NCBI RefSeq assembly: GCF_000967725.1
Contig: NZ_JXYE01000003.1
Coordinates: 186,001-250,000 of the forward strand
DNA from: Loktanella sp. S4079
Lineage (GTDB): Bacteria > Pseudomonadota > Alphaproteobacteria > Rhodobacterales > Rhodobacteraceae
Direction: 5' to 3'
Length of the DNA: 64,000 bases
This document shows, one piece after another, positions 45,887 to 56,847 of this stretch. Each line of letters begins with the position of its first letter. The stretch's first letter is position 1. The translations under genes were made by a program, and so were the position numbers. The notes under the pieces were generated by a model. The model did not search any database and was not told the origin of the DNA. It was given only the letters and a program-made list of their open reading frames with translations.

Positions 45887-48800
45887 CTAATGCTGTTCGG
45901 GCACCAGTATCTCGCGTTTGCCGACGTGGTTCGCGGCGCTGACCACACCTTCGTCTTCCATTTGCTCAACCAGTCGTGCTGCTTTGTTGTAGCCGATCGA
46001 CAGTTTGCGCTGGATGTAAGAGGTCGAGCACTTGCGATCCTTGATCACAATTGCCACCGCAGTGTCGTACAGGGCATTTTCGCTATCCGATCCGTCGCCA
46101 AGCCCCAGCACCAAGTCGATGTCGCTCGATTTTTCCTCGTCCGGGCCATCGACAACGCCTGACATGTATTCAGGCGGGCCAAAGCCCTTAAGGTGGTTCA
46201 CGATCTCTTCGACTTCTTCGTCGCTGACAAACGGGCCATGCACGCGGGTGATTTTGGATCCGCCCGCCATATAAAGCATATCACCCATGCCCAGTAGCTG
46301 CTCGGCACCCATTTCACCCAAGATCGTGCGGCTGTCGATTTTCGACGTCACCTGGAACGAAATCCGCGTGGGGAAGTTCGCCTTGATGGTACCTGTAATA
46401 ACGTCAACTGACGGACGCTGTGTTGCCATGATCAAATGGATACCCGATGCACGCGCCATCTGCGCAAGGCGCTGAATACAGGCCTCGATCTCTTTGCCCG
46501 CAACCATCATGAGATCAGCCATCTCATCGACGATAACCACAATATAGGGCAACACCTCTGGCGCAAATTCTTCGGTCTCGAATACCGGATCGCCGGTTTC
46601 ATCGTCAAATCCGGTCTGGACTGTGCGGCTGAACATCTCGCCCTTGGCTAGGGCATCTTTGACGCGACCATTATAGCCATCAATGTTCCGCACACCCATT
46701 TTAGACATCTTGCGGTAACGCTCTTCCATCTCGCCCACGACCCATTTCAGGGCGACAACAGCCTTTTTCGGGTCTGTCACAACCGGGGACAAAAGGTGCG
46801 GAATACCGTCATAGACGGACAGTTCCAGCATCTTGGGGTCGATCATGATCATGCGGCATTCTTCGGGTGTCAGCTTGTAAAGCAATGACAAGATCATCGT
46901 GTTGATCGCCACCGATTTACCCGAACCTGTCGTACCCGCGATCAGCAAGTGAGGCATCTTCGCAAGGTTCGCGACAATAGGCTCGCCGCCGATGTCCTTG
47001 CCCAGCGCCAATGGCAGCTTTTGGTTGCCATCGCCGAAATCACGATGCGACAGGATCTCGCGCAGCACGACTTTTTCGCGGTTCTCGTTCGGTAGCTCGA
47101 TACCAATCACAGTACGACCGGGCACAGTGGAAACACGTGCCGCCAGCGCCGACATCGAACGCGCGATATCGTCGGATAGGCCGATAACACGGCTTGCCTT
47201 CAAACCGGGGGCGGGCTCTAGTTCATACATGGTTACGACCGGGCCGGGACGCACCGAAGTGATTTCACCCTTTACGCCATAGTCGTCCAGTACGCTTTCC
47301 AACATGCGCGCGTTTTGCTCAAGCGCGTCATCGCTAAGATGATGGCGCTGCACGTCAATGGGGTTCATCAACAAGTTCAGCGGCGGATGCTCATAATCCG
47401 CGTATTTTTCATCAAAAGCCAATGCGGGCTGTGCTTCTGCCTTAGCCTGACGCGAAGGCTGCGGCGCACGCTTGGGTGGATGCTGAACAACTGCACGGGG
47501 CTCGACCTTGGGCACTGACGGTGCAACAGGAACATGCGCAGGCGGAATCGGCATATGTGGGGCGGCCACATAGGGGGCGACATCCACATTCGGCTGCGTC
47601 GTATCCTCATCATCAAGCTCTGGCATCGGCTCTAGATCGGCAAAGGCGATAGGTTCGCGCTCAGTCGGTGCAGGCGGGACATCGGTGACCACAGGTTCTT
47701 GGGTCCGTTCAAAGACCAAAGGTTTTGGACCACGCCCTGCCGTCAAAGACGGTTCGATCCGCACGCCCGTTGGCGAAGGTGGGACTTCGCGGGCTTTGAT
47801 TGCATTTGCGATACGGGTGCTAACGCGGTCCGCATCGCCACTGATCGGTGCAATGGGTTCAATCGGAGCAGGCGTTACCAATTCAGGTTCCGGCATCGGG
47901 TCATTGCGTTTCAACAAACCGGACAAGAAACTGCCGCCTGACGCAGGCTCTGCCGTCGGCGAAGCGGGTGCAACATCTGTCGCGCGGGTTGCGGTCAACG
48001 GTGGCGCAGGTGGCATTTTAGGCGCAGCCATCGGCGCGTCAGAGGTCGGCATTGCAGGGCGCGCGCGCACAACAGCTGCGGCGCGGGCCTTGAAATCTGG
48101 TGCCGCAGGAGCGGGTGCAGGTTCAGCATCCTCGAGCACATCGTCTTCATCATCAAAGCGCAAGGCGGCCCGGCGTTCAGCGGCATTTGCACGATAGGCC
48201 TTAACGTTATCGTTCATGCCCTGTGCGGCTTTGGCCGACATTGTCGCGCCCTTGCCAATCAATTTCAGCAGCATCGCATAAAGCATGACAGTCCCGAGCA
48301 GCAGGAATTTTCCAGCAACACGCAACTCTGGCCGTGTAAAGCCCAAGGCAAATGCCATCAACGCCACCAGCGCAATACCAGCCAGCAGCGACAGCAGCTT
48401 GACCCCGAAAACAGGACCAAAGGGCACGATTGTCAGAATAACACCCAATACAGTGTCACCAAACAACCCACCCATGCCAAAATTCTCTGGCCAAGCAACG
48501 CTTGGGGTTAAGGTCGCCCCATAAACGGCCCCCACAACGATAGCGACAGGGGCAAAGATGATCCGGCTCATCGCGCGATCCTGACCACGGTGCAGCACGA
48601 ACCGCGCACCCCAAGAGATCAGTAAGACGGGCAAAACCCAAATTCCCAGACCAACAACCATGATCAAAGGCGCAGCAATTGAGGCACCAAAATGCCCCAA
48701 CCAGTTTTGCACCGGAGCATCGGTCGCTGAAATCCAACTAGGGTCATCAGGGGAATAGCTGCCAACGATCATTGCAATGATCAGGCCCGCTATACCCAAA

Positions 48801-48895
48801 CCAATACCCAACAGTTCTTTGCTACGCTTTTCTAATGCTGCCTGCGTTGCACTATCCAAAAGAGGATCCCTCTGCCGTGTTTGATATGATGCCAT
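45887..48895 (-). CDS. ftsK: DNA translocase FtsK
   Basis: 1002 aa septal motor that pumps chromosome DNA during division. Four to five membrane segments occupy the first 200 residues; a long Ala/Pro-rich linker (about 230-490) follows; the motor has Walker [16 protein letters not shown] and [15 protein letters not shown], and the C-terminal gamma domain ([21 protein letters not shown]) reads KOPS sequences. The start at 48895 ([15 protein letters not shown]) is preferred over 48910. It lies 11 bp downstream of the aminotransferase gene. Confidence 0.95.
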   Translation of the reverse strand: MASYQTRQRDPLLDSATQAALEKRSKELLGIGLGIAGLIIAMIVGSYSPDDPSWISATDAPVQNWLGHFGASIAAPLIMVVGLGIWVLPVLLISWGARFVLHRGQDRAMSRIIFAPVAIVVGAVYGATLTPSVAWPENFGMGGLFGDTVLGVILTIVPFGPVFGVKLLSLLAGIALVALMAFALGFTRPELRVAGKFLLLGTVMLYAMLLKLIGKGATMSAKAAQGMNDNVKAYRANAAERRAALRFDDEDDVLEDAEPAPAPAAPDFKARAAAVVRARPAMPTSDAPMAAPKMPPAPPLTATRATDVAPASPTAEPASGGSFLSGLLKRNDPMPEPELVTPAPIEPIAPISGDADRVSTRIANAIKAREVPPSPTGVRIEPSLTAGRGPKPLVFERTQEPVVTDVPPAPTEREPIAFADLEPMPELDDEDTTQPNVDVAPYVAAPHMPIPPAHVPVAPSVPKVEPRAVVQHPPKRAPQPSRQAKAEAQPALAFDEKYADYEHPPLNLLMNPIDVQRHHLSDDALEQNARMLESVLDDYGVKGEITSVRPGPVVTMYELEPAPGLKASRVIGLSDDIARSMSALAARVSTVPGRTVIGIELPNENREKVVLREILSHRDFGDGNQKLPLALGKDIGGEPIVANLAKMPHLLIAGTTGSGKSVAINTMILSLLYKLTPEECRMIMIDPKMLELSVYDGIPHLLSPVVTDPKKAVVALKWVVGEMEERYRKMSKMGVRNIDGYNGRVKDALAKGEMFSRTVQTGFDDETGDPVFETEEFAPEVLPYIVVIVDEMADLMMVAGKEIEACIQRLAQMARASGIHLIMATQRPSVDVITGTIKANFPTRISFQVTSKIDSRTILGEMGAEQLLGMGDMLYMAGGSKITRVHGPFVSDEEVEEIVNHLKGFGPPEYMSGVVDGPDEEKSSDIDLVLGLGDGSDSENALYDTAVAIVIKDRKCSTSYIQRKLSIGYNKAARLVEQMEDEGVVSAANHVGKREILVPEQH

Positions 48896-48906
48896 CTTTA
48901 CCGTCC

Positions 48907-50082
48907 TCAACCATACAAACAGTCACGGATTAACCTTAGTCCGCGCTGCATTTCTTGTGTTGGGGCCACCATCGCGACCCGAATATAGCCGGCGCCGGGG
49001 TTTTCCCCGTTCACGTCACGGCTAAGATATGCGCCGGGCAAAACCCGAACACCTGTTTCCTGCCACAGCCGAAGCGCGGCTGCCTCGCCATCTTTGACCG
49101 GAAGCCAAAGAAAAAATCCTGCCTGCGGCGACTGATACTCAGGCACATCGCCAAAAATCTCGTCTGCGATGTCGTATTTCTGATGATAAAGCGCCCTGTT
49201 TTCTACAACATGGTCCTCATCAGCCCAGACCTTGGCCGCGACCGCCTGCAACGGCTCTGGCAAAGGCGCACCCGCATAGGCCCGCAACTGTCGAATACGC
49301 GCCATTGACTTTGCACCACCCGCACAAAACCCCGAACGCAATCCCGGTAGGTTTGACCGCTTCGACAGGGAATGGAAAATCACCACGCGATCAGGGTCTG
49401 CGCCCATCTCGGTCGCGATCTGCAACGCTCCGACCGGGGGCGTATCGCGGTATATCTCGGAATAGCACTCATCCGCGAAAATGATGAAATCATGCTTTTC
49501 AGCCAAAGCAATCAGCGCGCGCCAATAATCGGCATCAGCAACCGTACCCTGTGGGTTTGCTGGCGAGCAAATATAAGCAATCGTTGTGCGGTTCAGCACG
49601 TCCTCTGGCAAAGCATGAAAATCTGGCAAATGCCCAGTGCTAATGGTGGCCGGTACATAGATCGGCTCTGCCCCAACCGATAGGGCCGCGACGGCATAGA
49701 CCTGATAGAATGGGTTCGGCGTCAGAACAGCGGGCTGCCCATTCTTGGTCTCAGGGCTAAGCGCCATTGCAGCATTATACAGCCCCTCGCGCGTACCATT
49801 AAGCGTCAGAATCTGCTCGTGCGTCAGCTCCAAGCCGTAGCGACGCTGCAAAAAACCAACAATCGCTTCCATCAAGGCATCGGTGCCGTTATTATTAGGA
49901 TATTTCGCAAAGCCCTGCACATTGGCCGCAAGCTCTTGGGCCACGAAATCAGGGAACGCATGGCGCGGTTCGCCAATCGTCATATTGATCACGTCCGAAG
50001 CCTGTGTTGGCACGTCAAGTAACGCACGCAAACGGGGCCACGTCGCAACCGGGAGGTTCGAAAACCGCTCGGGGAACACCAT
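48907..50082 (-). CDS. PLP-dependent aminotransferase, possibly DapC type
   Basis: 391 aa fold-type I aminotransferase. PLP lysine in [16 protein letters not shown]; other landmarks are [35 protein letters not shown] and [15 protein letters not shown]. The SLSKRSN form is shared with succinyl-diaminopimelate aminotransferases (DapC), which would fit lysine and cell-wall synthesis with dapB at 59 kb, but other aminotransferases have it too. Sits between amidase and ftsK on the same strand. Confidence 0.82.
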   Translation of the reverse strand: MVFPERFSNLPVATWPRLRALLDVPTQASDVINMTIGEPRHAFPDFVAQELAANVQGFAKYPNNNGTDALMEAIVGFLQRRYGLELTHEQILTLNGTREGLYNAAMALSPETKNGQPAVLTPNPFYQVYAVAALSVGAEPIYVPATISTGHLPDFHALPEDVLNRTTIAYICSPANPQGTVADADYWRALIALAEKHDFIIFADECYSEIYRDTPPVGALQIATEMGADPDRVVIFHSLSKRSNLPGLRSGFCAGGAKSMARIRQLRAYAGAPLPEPLQAVAAKVWADEDHVVENRALYHQKYDIADEIFGDVPEYQSPQAGFFLWLPVKDGEAAALRLWQETGVRVLPGAYLSRDVNGENPGAGYIRVAMVAPTQEMQRGLRLIRDCLYG

Positions 50083-50188
50083 AACTGCCTCAATTCACGG
50101 GATCATTTCGCCCCGTTTTTTCCCAAAGTAGCGTGATGCCACCCACTCTGTCCAGAACAACAGGCGAATCCGTGTGATTTTGTGGCTT

Positions 50189-51517
50189 TTACGCCAGCGC
50201 AAGTTCCGCCGCTGCACTTAGGCGTAACAAAGCTGCCTCGCCACCAGCGCGACCGTTCAACATGATCCCGCATGACGGCACCCCAGTCGGCAACGTCACC
50301 GAGGTCAAGTCCAAGAGGTTCGCAATCCGCGTATTTCGCAAAGCCAAAAGGTTCTCGGATTTATAGTATTCATCTTCAGACAGTAGACGCGCTACATTCG
50401 GTGGCGTCATCGGCGCAGTCGGCATGATCACCGCGTCAAAGCCAGCAGTCTGCGCCGTATATTCCTTGCGGATTTCACGCAGCAAATTCCACCCGGCCAC
50501 ATAATCCGCCGCAGCAACGGTTTGCCCCCCACGGACGCGCTCTAGGATTTGCGGAAACATCTTTTCTGGGTTGGCTTCGACCAAATCACGCCACCAACCA
50601 TAGCTGTCGGCCCCATAAAGGTCGCCCGCATGCGCAAAGGCTTCAGCCAATCGTGGAAATTCCCAATGAGCGATCACCGCACCCGCATTTTGCAACCGCT
50701 CAACCGCGCTTTGAAACGCCGCCCTTGGGGCATCGCGCAGATCATCTGGGGCAATGGTATCCAGTACCATTAGCCGCGCACCTTCTAGGCTTACAGCCCC
50801 CAAATCAGCAGGTTTTACCCCGCCCAGCGCCGCATAGACCAGCGCGGCGTCTTCGACCGACCGGCACAGCGGGCCTACCGTATCAAAAGTCAGGCACAGC
50901 GGCACAACGCAATCCAGCGACAACTGCCCATGCGTGGTTTTCAGCCCAACCAGATCATTCCACGCCGATGGTATACGCACAGATCCACCCGTATCAGACC
51001 CTATTCCAGCCGCCGCCAACCCAAACGCAACCGAAGCCGCCGCGCCCGAAGACGACCCACCAGCAACCGCTTCATGGTCGTTCACACAGGGCGGCGTCGC
51101 CGTGATCGGGTTTAACCCCAGTCCAGAAAACGCGATCTCGGACATGTGGGTTTTACCAAGGCAAACCAACCCGGCAGCTGTGGCATTTTGTAAAACCAAC
51201 GCATCCTGTACCGGCACACGGCCCGCCATCAATGCAGTCCCCGCCTCGGTCGCGACACCGGCAGTATCGAACAGGTCTTTCCAAGACACAGGCACACCAT
51301 CCAACGGCCCACGGCGAAACCCAGATTTCGCACGCTCTGACGCCGCGGCAGCCTCGGCCCGCGCGCGGTCATGCGTCACTCGCGCGTAAATACGATCCCG
51401 AAACTCATGGGCATCAATGGCATCCAGATACACATCGGTCAGGGCCACCGGATCAATCTCCCCCGCCCCAATCGCACGACCCAAATCAGCCGCCTTCATC
51501 CATCGCCAGTCTTGCAT
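50189..51517 (-). CDS. amidase signature family enzyme
   Basis: 442 aa. Catalytic Lys in PVSWKDLFDTAG, then AGGSSSGAAASVAFGLA and the nucleophile region GSDTGGSVRIPSAWNDLVG. Normal length. The substrate is not inferable; it is not GatA because no gatC/gatB neighbours are present and the C-terminus differs. Same strand as the aminotransferase gene, 106 bp upstream of it. Confidence 0.88.
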   Translation of the reverse strand: MQDWRWMKAADLGRAIGAGEIDPVALTDVYLDAIDAHEFRDRIYARVTHDRARAEAAAASERAKSGFRRGPLDGVPVSWKDLFDTAGVATEAGTALMAGRVPVQDALVLQNATAAGLVCLGKTHMSEIAFSGLGLNPITATPPCVNDHEAVAGGSSSGAAASVAFGLAAAGIGSDTGGSVRIPSAWNDLVGLKTTHGQLSLDCVVPLCLTFDTVGPLCRSVEDAALVYAALGGVKPADLGAVSLEGARLMVLDTIAPDDLRDAPRAAFQSAVERLQNAGAVIAHWEFPRLAEAFAHAGDLYGADSYGWWRDLVEANPEKMFPQILERVRGGQTVAAADYVAGWNLLREIRKEYTAQTAGFDAVIMPTAPMTPPNVARLLSEDEYYKSENLLALRNTRIANLLDLTSVTLPTGVPSCGIMLNGRAGGEAALLRLSAAAELALA

Positions 51518-51674
51518 GTGAATTCTCCTGTCTTACTGCGACCCTAGCGGGCGCAATGGGCGGGAACAATCCCGCAACAATGATAGCGCATTGCAAAGCA
51601 ATACTTCCTAGGAGTTGCCACTTGCCGAAACTTGAGCGAAGCCTTCAACAACAGTAATTGGAAGGACACCTGCT

Positions 51675-52286
51675 ATGCCTTGGCAGATTCAAGCGGCCAC
51701 CTTTGATGAGTGGGAACTGACGTGGGGCGATAAGCTCACACCGGACGAAATCAAGAAATTGCCTGAAAATTATGTTCAATTGGGCCTAAAGCACGGGGAA
51801 CGGTTTCACCCGGATTTGCCGACCATACCTTATCTACAAAGCAGTGATCATTCGGTAATTCCCTCGATTTGTCAGGGAAGATATGGTTTCGACGTGTTTG
51901 TTGATCAGGAGGTCCGGTCTCTGATTGAAGAAATGGATACGGCAGAACATTACTTTCACCCAATTGACCTGCACCTCAAGTCTGGTGAAGTGTTAAGAGA
52001 TCGCTATTTCTTGTTGCGTCTAGGTGGATTGCTAGATGGAATTGTTCCAGAAGATTCAGAGGTAGAGCCAGTATTTCGGGATGGCAAGTTGTTACGCTAC
52101 GAGAGAACAAAAGTCCGACCTAAAATCACATGGAAAGCAGGTGCTATTGCTGGGCGGCATTTGTGGATGGACCGTTGTTTTATGGACAATATCTATTGCT
52201 CTGATGACTTTTTGAATGAACTCAAGCGCCGCAAAATTGGACACTTCCGTGCGATCCCTACTTTCTGCGCCAATTTAGCGCAGTAG
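51675..52286 (+). CDS. Imm11-type (DUF1629-like) protein, orphan
   Basis: 203 aa soluble protein. The C-terminal part, LWMDRCFMDNIYCSDDFLNE followed by LKRRKIGHFRAIPTF, and the pattern of Trp and acidic residues resemble the Imm11/DUF1629 family of polymorphic-toxin immunity proteins. It is visibly more AT-rich than its neighbours. No toxin gene is adjacent; the upstream gene is an amidase on the other strand and the downstream gene a hydroxylase. GAAGGACACC precedes the start. It could be a resident orphan immunity gene gained by transfer; the family match is by eye only. Confidence 0.6.
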   Translation: MPWQIQAATFDEWELTWGDKLTPDEIKKLPENYVQLGLKHGERFHPDLPTIPYLQSSDHSVIPSICQGRYGFDVFVDQEVRSLIEEMDTAEHYFHPIDLHLKSGEVLRDRYFLLRLGGLLDGIVPEDSEVEPVFRDGKLLRYERTKVRPKITWKAGAIAGRHLWMDRCFMDNIYCSDDFLNELKRRKIGHFRAIPTFCANLAQ

Positions 52287-52394
52287 AAGCCGATAGCCGC
52301 GCCCCATCAAAACACTTGTATTCATCGGACGGTGCCCGCCGCAGCGGCCAAGGATCGCATGGACAATCTGGCGTGCAGGGTCATATTACGCCCT

Positions 52395-53606
52395 ATGGAT
52401 ACGGATATCATCATCGTGGGTGGCGGGCTGAATGGGCCGGCATTGGCATTGGCCGCAGCGCAGGCGGGCTTTGCTGTGACAATCATCGACAGCCTACCCA
52501 TTGACCGGCGCAAACGTCCTGATTTTGATGGGCGCAGCTATGCTTTGGCGTTGTCGTCGAAACGTCTGCTGCAAGGCATCGGCGTCTGGGATGCCGTTGC
52601 CGATGACGCCCAGCCAATGTTGGAAATCAAGGTCACCGATGGTCGCGCCGGCGAAGGGCCAAGCCCGTGGATGCTGCATTTTGATCACGCCGAAATCGAA
52701 GAAGGCCCGATGGGTTTTATGGTCGAAGACCGCCACCTGCGCCGCGCGTTTCTTGACGCAATGGCAGCGGAGCCATTGATCACCCAACTGTCCAAAGAAA
52801 CCGTTGTTTCACAGATGGTCGATCAAGCCAGAGCGAGCGTCACACTCGCCTCTGGCAAGGTGATCACCGGCCAAGTTTTGATCGGTTCTGATGGTCGCCG
52901 CAGTGGCACTGCCGAACGCGCCGGGATTAAGCGGACTGGCTGGGGTTACGGGCAAACCGCAGTAGTCTGCGCGGTTGCGCATGAAAAGCCCCACGGCGGT
53001 ATCGCACACCAATTCTTTATGCCCGCAGGCCCGCTCGCCATCCTGCCGCTTACCGAAAATCGCAGTTCAATCGTCTGGAGCGAAACTGACGCCCGCGCCG
53101 CCGAGCTTGCCGCAATGAATGATGCCGATTTCCTAGAGGCATTGCGCCCCGCCTTTGGCAGCTTTCTGGGTGAAATCAGCCTGACAGGCGCGCGGTTTAC
53201 TTACCCCCTCGGGCTGACACTCGCCGATAGTTTTATCGCGGACCGCGTCGCCTTGGTCGGGGATGCGGCGCATGGGTTGCACCCGATTGCAGGTCAGGGT
53301 CTGAATGCCGGGTTGCGTGATGTCGCCGCGCTCGCCCAAGTGTTGTCAGAGGCCCACGCCCGTGGTGAAGACATTGGAAACCCACAAGTTCTCGGACGGT
53401 ATCAGCAATGGCGTCGGTTTGATACGACGACGCTTGCAATCGCGACGGACACGTTCAACAGGCTGTTTTCAAATGATAACCCCCTGCTGCGCGGTTTGCG
53501 CGACCTCGGGATGGGTGCCGTCAACGCGGTCCCTGCCCTGCGCCGAAATTTCATCCGCGAGGCCGCTGGCCTGACCGGTGACTTGCCAGATCTAATGCGC
53601 GAATAG
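52395..53606 (+). CDS. UbiH/UbiF/Coq6-family FAD hydroxylase
   Basis: 403 aa flavoprotein monooxygenase of ubiquinone synthesis. FAD motif IIIVGGGLNGPALALAAAQ at the N-terminus, the DG motif VLIGSDGRRSGTAERAGI and the second FAD motif ALVGDAAHGLHPIAGQGLNA with GLRD following. The precise ring position hydroxylated cannot be told from sequence. The start at 52395 fits the family; the frame is open to 52332. Followed by map after 3 nt. Confidence 0.9.
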   Translation: MDTDIIIVGGGLNGPALALAAAQAGFAVTIIDSLPIDRRKRPDFDGRSYALALSSKRLLQGIGVWDAVADDAQPMLEIKVTDGRAGEGPSPWMLHFDHAEIEEGPMGFMVEDRHLRRAFLDAMAAEPLITQLSKETVVSQMVDQARASVTLASGKVITGQVLIGSDGRRSGTAERAGIKRTGWGYGQTAVVCAVAHEKPHGGIAHQFFMPAGPLAILPLTENRSSIVWSETDARAAELAAMNDADFLEALRPAFGSFLGEISLTGARFTYPLGLTLADSFIADRVALVGDAAHGLHPIAGQGLNAGLRDVAALAQVLSEAHARGEDIGNPQVLGRYQQWRRFDTTTLAIATDTFNRLFSNDNPLLRGLRDLGMGAVNAVPALRRNFIREAAGLTGDLPDLMRE

Positions 53607-53609
53607 TCC

Positions 53610-54359
53610 ATGACAATTACCCAAGAAGACGAGCTAACCGACCTCAAAGAGATTGGCCGCATTGTAGCGAACGCGCTGCAAACCATGGCGACCGCGATTG
53701 AACCAGGCATGACGACCGCCGATCTGGACGATATTGGCGGGCAACTTCTAGAGCGCGCAGGTGCGATATCCGCGCCGAAATCAGAGTATGATTTTCCGGG
53801 CGCAACCTGCATTAGCGTGAACGAAGAAATCGCTCATGGGATACCGGGTGACCGCGTGATTGCATCAGGTGATCTGGTCAACATTGATGTGTCGGCGTCA
53901 AAGAACGGGGTGTATGCAGATACGGGTGCTACATTCCGTGTCGGGCAGGTCAAACCTTCGCTCGATAAACTGTGCCGCGACGGCAAACGCGCCATGCAAA
54001 TCGGCATTGCACAGGTTCGTGCGGACCGGCCACTCGCGAATATTGGCAATGCAATCGGCGCTTTCGCGGCCAAAAATGGGTATACACTAATCCGCAATCT
54101 GGCGAGCCACGGGGTCGGTCATTCGTTGCATGAATACCCCACCGAAATTGCCACTTGGCCAACGCGCCGCGACCGTCGGATTATCAACGATGGGCTTGTT
54201 CTCACGGTCGAGCCGTTCTTGTCCAAAGGTGGAATCTGGGCGAATGACGGCGACGATGGCTGGACGCTTTATAGCGAACCCGCTGCTGCCACGGTGCAAT
54301 ATGAACACACAGTTGTCGCCACCCCGAAAGGCGCGATTGTCGTGACATTGCCGGGTTAA
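53610..54359 (+). CDS. map: methionine aminopeptidase, type I
   Basis: 249 aa. It removes N-terminal methionine. Metal ligands: two Asp in VNIDVSASKNGVYADTGATF, His in ASHGVGHSLHEYP, Glu in LTVEPFLS and Glu in VQYEHTVVAT. The HGVGHSLHEYP form differs slightly from the usual HGIGxxFHExP. Another map copy elsewhere in the genome is likely in this order, so this may be a secondary copy. Confidence 0.9.
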   Translation: MTITQEDELTDLKEIGRIVANALQTMATAIEPGMTTADLDDIGGQLLERAGAISAPKSEYDFPGATCISVNEEIAHGIPGDRVIASGDLVNIDVSASKNGVYADTGATFRVGQVKPSLDKLCRDGKRAMQIGIAQVRADRPLANIGNAIGAFAAKNGYTLIRNLASHGVGHSLHEYPTEIATWPTRRDRRIINDGLVLTVEPFLSKGGIWANDGDDGWTLYSEPAAATVQYEHTVVATPKGAIVVTLPG

Positions 54360-54425
54360 TCAAACACTGGACTGAAACTGCGACTGTTGTAATCTGCCCC
54401 CGATGAACCAAGGGGAGAGGGTCAC

Positions 54426-54983
54426 TTGACGGATAACAGTGCATCGCCTTTTTTCGACATCCGGCGGTCCGTGCGGGGGCGGATGATCACGCGTTTAATT
54501 ATTGGGCCGTTGATAGCTATCGGGTTCATCTATTTTGGCTTACGGCTCATCCCTGATAGCTTTGGCCTTGGCATGTCGATCGACGACATATCCGATCTGA
54601 GTATGTGGGCGATTGTGGGTGTCTTTTTGGTTTGCACCGGTGCCTACAACCTCTTGAAATTGGCGATTTTCGCGATCAGGTCGCGACAGCCGTCAGGGCA
54701 CTGGCATTTTCGGCTTACGGCTGACGATTTACTTTGGGATGTACCCAAGCATGCACACGGAAAAGAGACCGGGTTTCATGCCAAACTGCCAGACATTGAG
54801 CAGATAGAATTCCGCACGCTCGAACGCGATGAACAGCAGGACCTGCGCAGTTATTGGGTCCACTTTTCAGATGGCTCCCCCGCGATTGAGCTAAAGGGCT
54901 ACTCTGGTGTTAGCCTCAGCTGGATGACCCAGAAAATCGCGCAGGCAGGCGTGCCCTATGTCGAAACACGCGACACCTATTGA
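54426..54983 (+). CDS. unrecognised membrane protein with TTG start
   Basis: 185 aa. Two membrane segments lie near residues 22-41 and 61-82 (ITRLIIGPLIAIGFIYFGL; SMWAIVGVFLVCTGAYNLL), followed by a soluble C-terminal domain of about 100 residues (HWHFRLTADDLLWDVPK, DIEQIEFRTLERDEQQDLRS) that looks like a PH-like beta-rich fold. I do not recognise a family. The TTG start is supported by AGGGGAGAGG just upstream. It stands between map and the convergent Trm112 gene. Confidence 0.7.
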   Translation: MTDNSASPFFDIRRSVRGRMITRLIIGPLIAIGFIYFGLRLIPDSFGLGMSIDDISDLSMWAIVGVFLVCTGAYNLLKLAIFAIRSRQPSGHWHFRLTADDLLWDVPKHAHGKETGFHAKLPDIEQIEFRTLERDEQQDLRSYWVHFSDGSPAIELKGYSGVSLSWMTQKIAQAGVPYVETRDTY

Positions 54984-55163
54984 TTAGTCGAGGGCACGCG
55001 CCTCATCCACGAGCATAACCGGGATGCCATTCCGAATTGGAAACGCAAGTTGCGCAGTTTTCGAGATAAGCTCGTGCTTTTCCGCGTCATAGGTCAATGT
55101 CGCTTGGGTCAACGGGCAGACCAGTGCTTCGAGCATTTTGGGGTCAAAGAGTGATTCAGTCAT
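54984..55163 (-). CDS. Trm112 family protein, 59 aa
   Basis: A short gene read directly from the minus strand. The product begins [18 protein letters not shown] and continues with [20 protein letters not shown], which are the hallmarks of the YcaR/Trm112 family: a CP motif and an AFPIRxGIPVML strand. Only one of the usual zinc-ligand cysteines is present. Its start overlaps the LON-domain gene stop by 4 nt (ATGA), so the two are translationally coupled. In eukaryotes Trm112 activates methyltransferases; the bacterial role is unclear. Confidence 0.9.
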   Translation of the reverse strand: MTESLFDPKMLEALVCPLTQATLTYDAEKHELISKTAQLAFPIRNGIPVMLVDEARALD

Positions 55164-55801
55164 TGCAATATCTCGTCACCTGATCCGCCCCGTAGGGCAA
55201 ATTGGATCAAGGTTGTTAGGGTTTCACGCCGTGTCGACAGTGACGGCGCTTCGAGCAGGGCTTGTTTATCTTCGGGTTCGAACGGGCAAAGCATCGCCAA
55301 GGAATTGATCAGCAGTTCATCGTCAGCATCACCAAGGCTATCCCAATCGGTTGACAGCCCCTTTGCCTCAAAGAAACGACCAAGCGTCTTCATAAAGCTA
55401 TCACGCTCAAACGATGGGTCTTTTTCGGCGCTTCCCAAATCGCGGTCGAACCCGGTCCAGTTCACTTTGCAACGGCGATAGGGGGTAAAGCCATCCACCT
55501 CATTGGCGATACGAAACCGTGAGACGCCAGAAAGCGTAATCATATAGCGCCCGTCTTCGGTCTCAGAAAACGCCGTGATCCGACCTGCACATCCAATCGC
55601 GTGCAGCCCCGTGGCGTCGTCAGGTCGCGCATAGGGTTGGACCATGCCGATCAACCGATGTGACGTCTTTAGCACATCGTCCAGCATCGCCAGATAGCGC
55701 GGCTCAAACAAATGCAACGGAAGCCGCGCCCGCGGCAGCAGCAAGGCCCCGGGCAATGGAAATACAGGAATGACGTCTGGCAAGTCAGCGATTGGTATCA
55801 T
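55160..55801 (-). CDS. LON peptidase substrate-binding domain protein
   Basis: 213 aa corresponding to the N-terminal domain of Lon only; the ATPase and protease domains are absent. Landmarks: [31 protein letters not shown], here in two parts, [16 protein letters not shown] and [15 protein letters not shown], then GMVQPYAR and [13 protein letters not shown]. Its precise job is not known. It is coupled to Trm112 below and lies 27 bp below the thioredoxin gene, a conserved trio in Rhodobacterales. Confidence 0.9.
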   Translation of the reverse strand: MIPIADLPDVIPVFPLPGALLLPRARLPLHLFEPRYLAMLDDVLKTSHRLIGMVQPYARPDDATGLHAIGCAGRITAFSETEDGRYMITLSGVSRFRIANEVDGFTPYRRCKVNWTGFDRDLGSAEKDPSFERDSFMKTLGRFFEAKGLSTDWDSLGDADDELLINSLAMLCPFEPEDKQALLEAPSLSTRRETLTTLIQFALRGGSGDEILQ

Positions 55802-55828
55802 GACAGATAACCTAGGCCGATCACGCGA

Positions 55829-56740
55829 TCATGCAAATATCAACGACGACAATTTGCGGCGACCGTTCAAGACAATCGGATCTTTGGCCTCGCGCGCATC
55901 GAAAATTGTGAACAATTGCGCCTTGGCGGCCCCGTCATTCCATTCGCGATCACGGCGGAACAGTTCCAGCAATTGATCGACGGCTTCTTCGACCTGACCA
56001 GCCGCATGCAGTGCTGTCGCCAAATCAAACCGCGCTTGATGGTTCGCAGGATCGGCTTCGACGGCGGCCTGTAGTTCGGCAACCGGCCCAGCATTTGCTG
56101 CCTCTCGTGCAAGAGTGATCTGCGCATGAACCGCTTCGAGCAGTGGATCTTCGCTGATTTCAGCAGGTGCACCGTTCAGAACCGCCTCGGCCTGGTCAAC
56201 ATCATCCAATGCCAAGTAAGTCCGGACCAAGCCTGCATAAGCTGGGGCGCTGTTTGGTTCTTCTTGCAAAATCGCCGCAAATGTCTCGGCCGCATCGGCA
56301 ACTGCACCCTCTTCGAGCATTTGTTCCGCAGCTTCAATTGCGGCAGAAAGCCCTTCAGCCTCGGGATCACCAGCAAGCGCCGCGATCTTTTCGACAAACG
56401 CGTCGATTTCAGATGGGGGCAGCGCACCTTGGAACCCATCGACAGGACGCCCCTGATAAAAGGCATAGACCGTTGGGATCGACTGAACCTGCAACTGCCC
56501 AGCGTAGGCTTGGTTCTTGTCCACGTCGATCTTGACCATTTTCACGCGACCGCCGGCCTTGTTGACCGCCGCCTCAAGCGCGGGCCCAAGGGTTTTGCAG
56601 GGTCCACACCACGTCGCCCAGAAATCAACAATAACGGGTACGGTTTGCGAGGCTTCAATAACGTCAGCCGCAAATGACGCATCAGTGCCATCTTTGATCA
56701 GATCAGCGGGGGCCTGAGGGTTGGCGTCCAATTCCAGCAT
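55829..56740 (-). CDS. thioredoxin-TPR chaperone (YbbN/CnoX-like)
   Basis: 303 aa. N-terminal thioredoxin fold with intact redox site FWATWCGPCKTLGPALE and cis-Pro in SIPTVYAFYQG, followed by tetratricopeptide repeats (EEGAVADAAETFAAILQEEP, EADPANHQARFDLATALHAA). This matches the YbbN/CnoX arrangement; unlike E. coli CnoX, the CGPC motif is fully present, so it can be an oxidoreductase. Start at 56740 by family N-terminus. Confidence 0.9.
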   Translation of the reverse strand: MLELDANPQAPADLIKDGTDASFAADVIEASQTVPVIVDFWATWCGPCKTLGPALEAAVNKAGGRVKMVKIDVDKNQAYAGQLQVQSIPTVYAFYQGRPVDGFQGALPPSEIDAFVEKIAALAGDPEAEGLSAAIEAAEQMLEEGAVADAAETFAAILQEEPNSAPAYAGLVRTYLALDDVDQAEAVLNGAPAEISEDPLLEAVHAQITLAREAANAGPVAELQAAVEADPANHQARFDLATALHAAGQVEEAVDQLLELFRRDREWNDGAAKAQLFTIFDAREAKDPIVLNGRRKLSSLIFA

Positions 56741-56847
56741 GTTCTGTCTCCTTATACGTTTGTTACCGCATATATGTGCGTTCCTGCACGATAGGCCAAG
56801 AGGCAATGACACTTTACCAATCGGCTTTCCACCCATAGCGTGCAGCT

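Noticed and set aside
47685-48197. Long + strand open frame of 170 codons inside ftsK
   Set aside because: It is the antisense of the low-complexity Ala/Pro linker of FtsK; the Gly/Ser/Arg-rich translation is a composition artefact.
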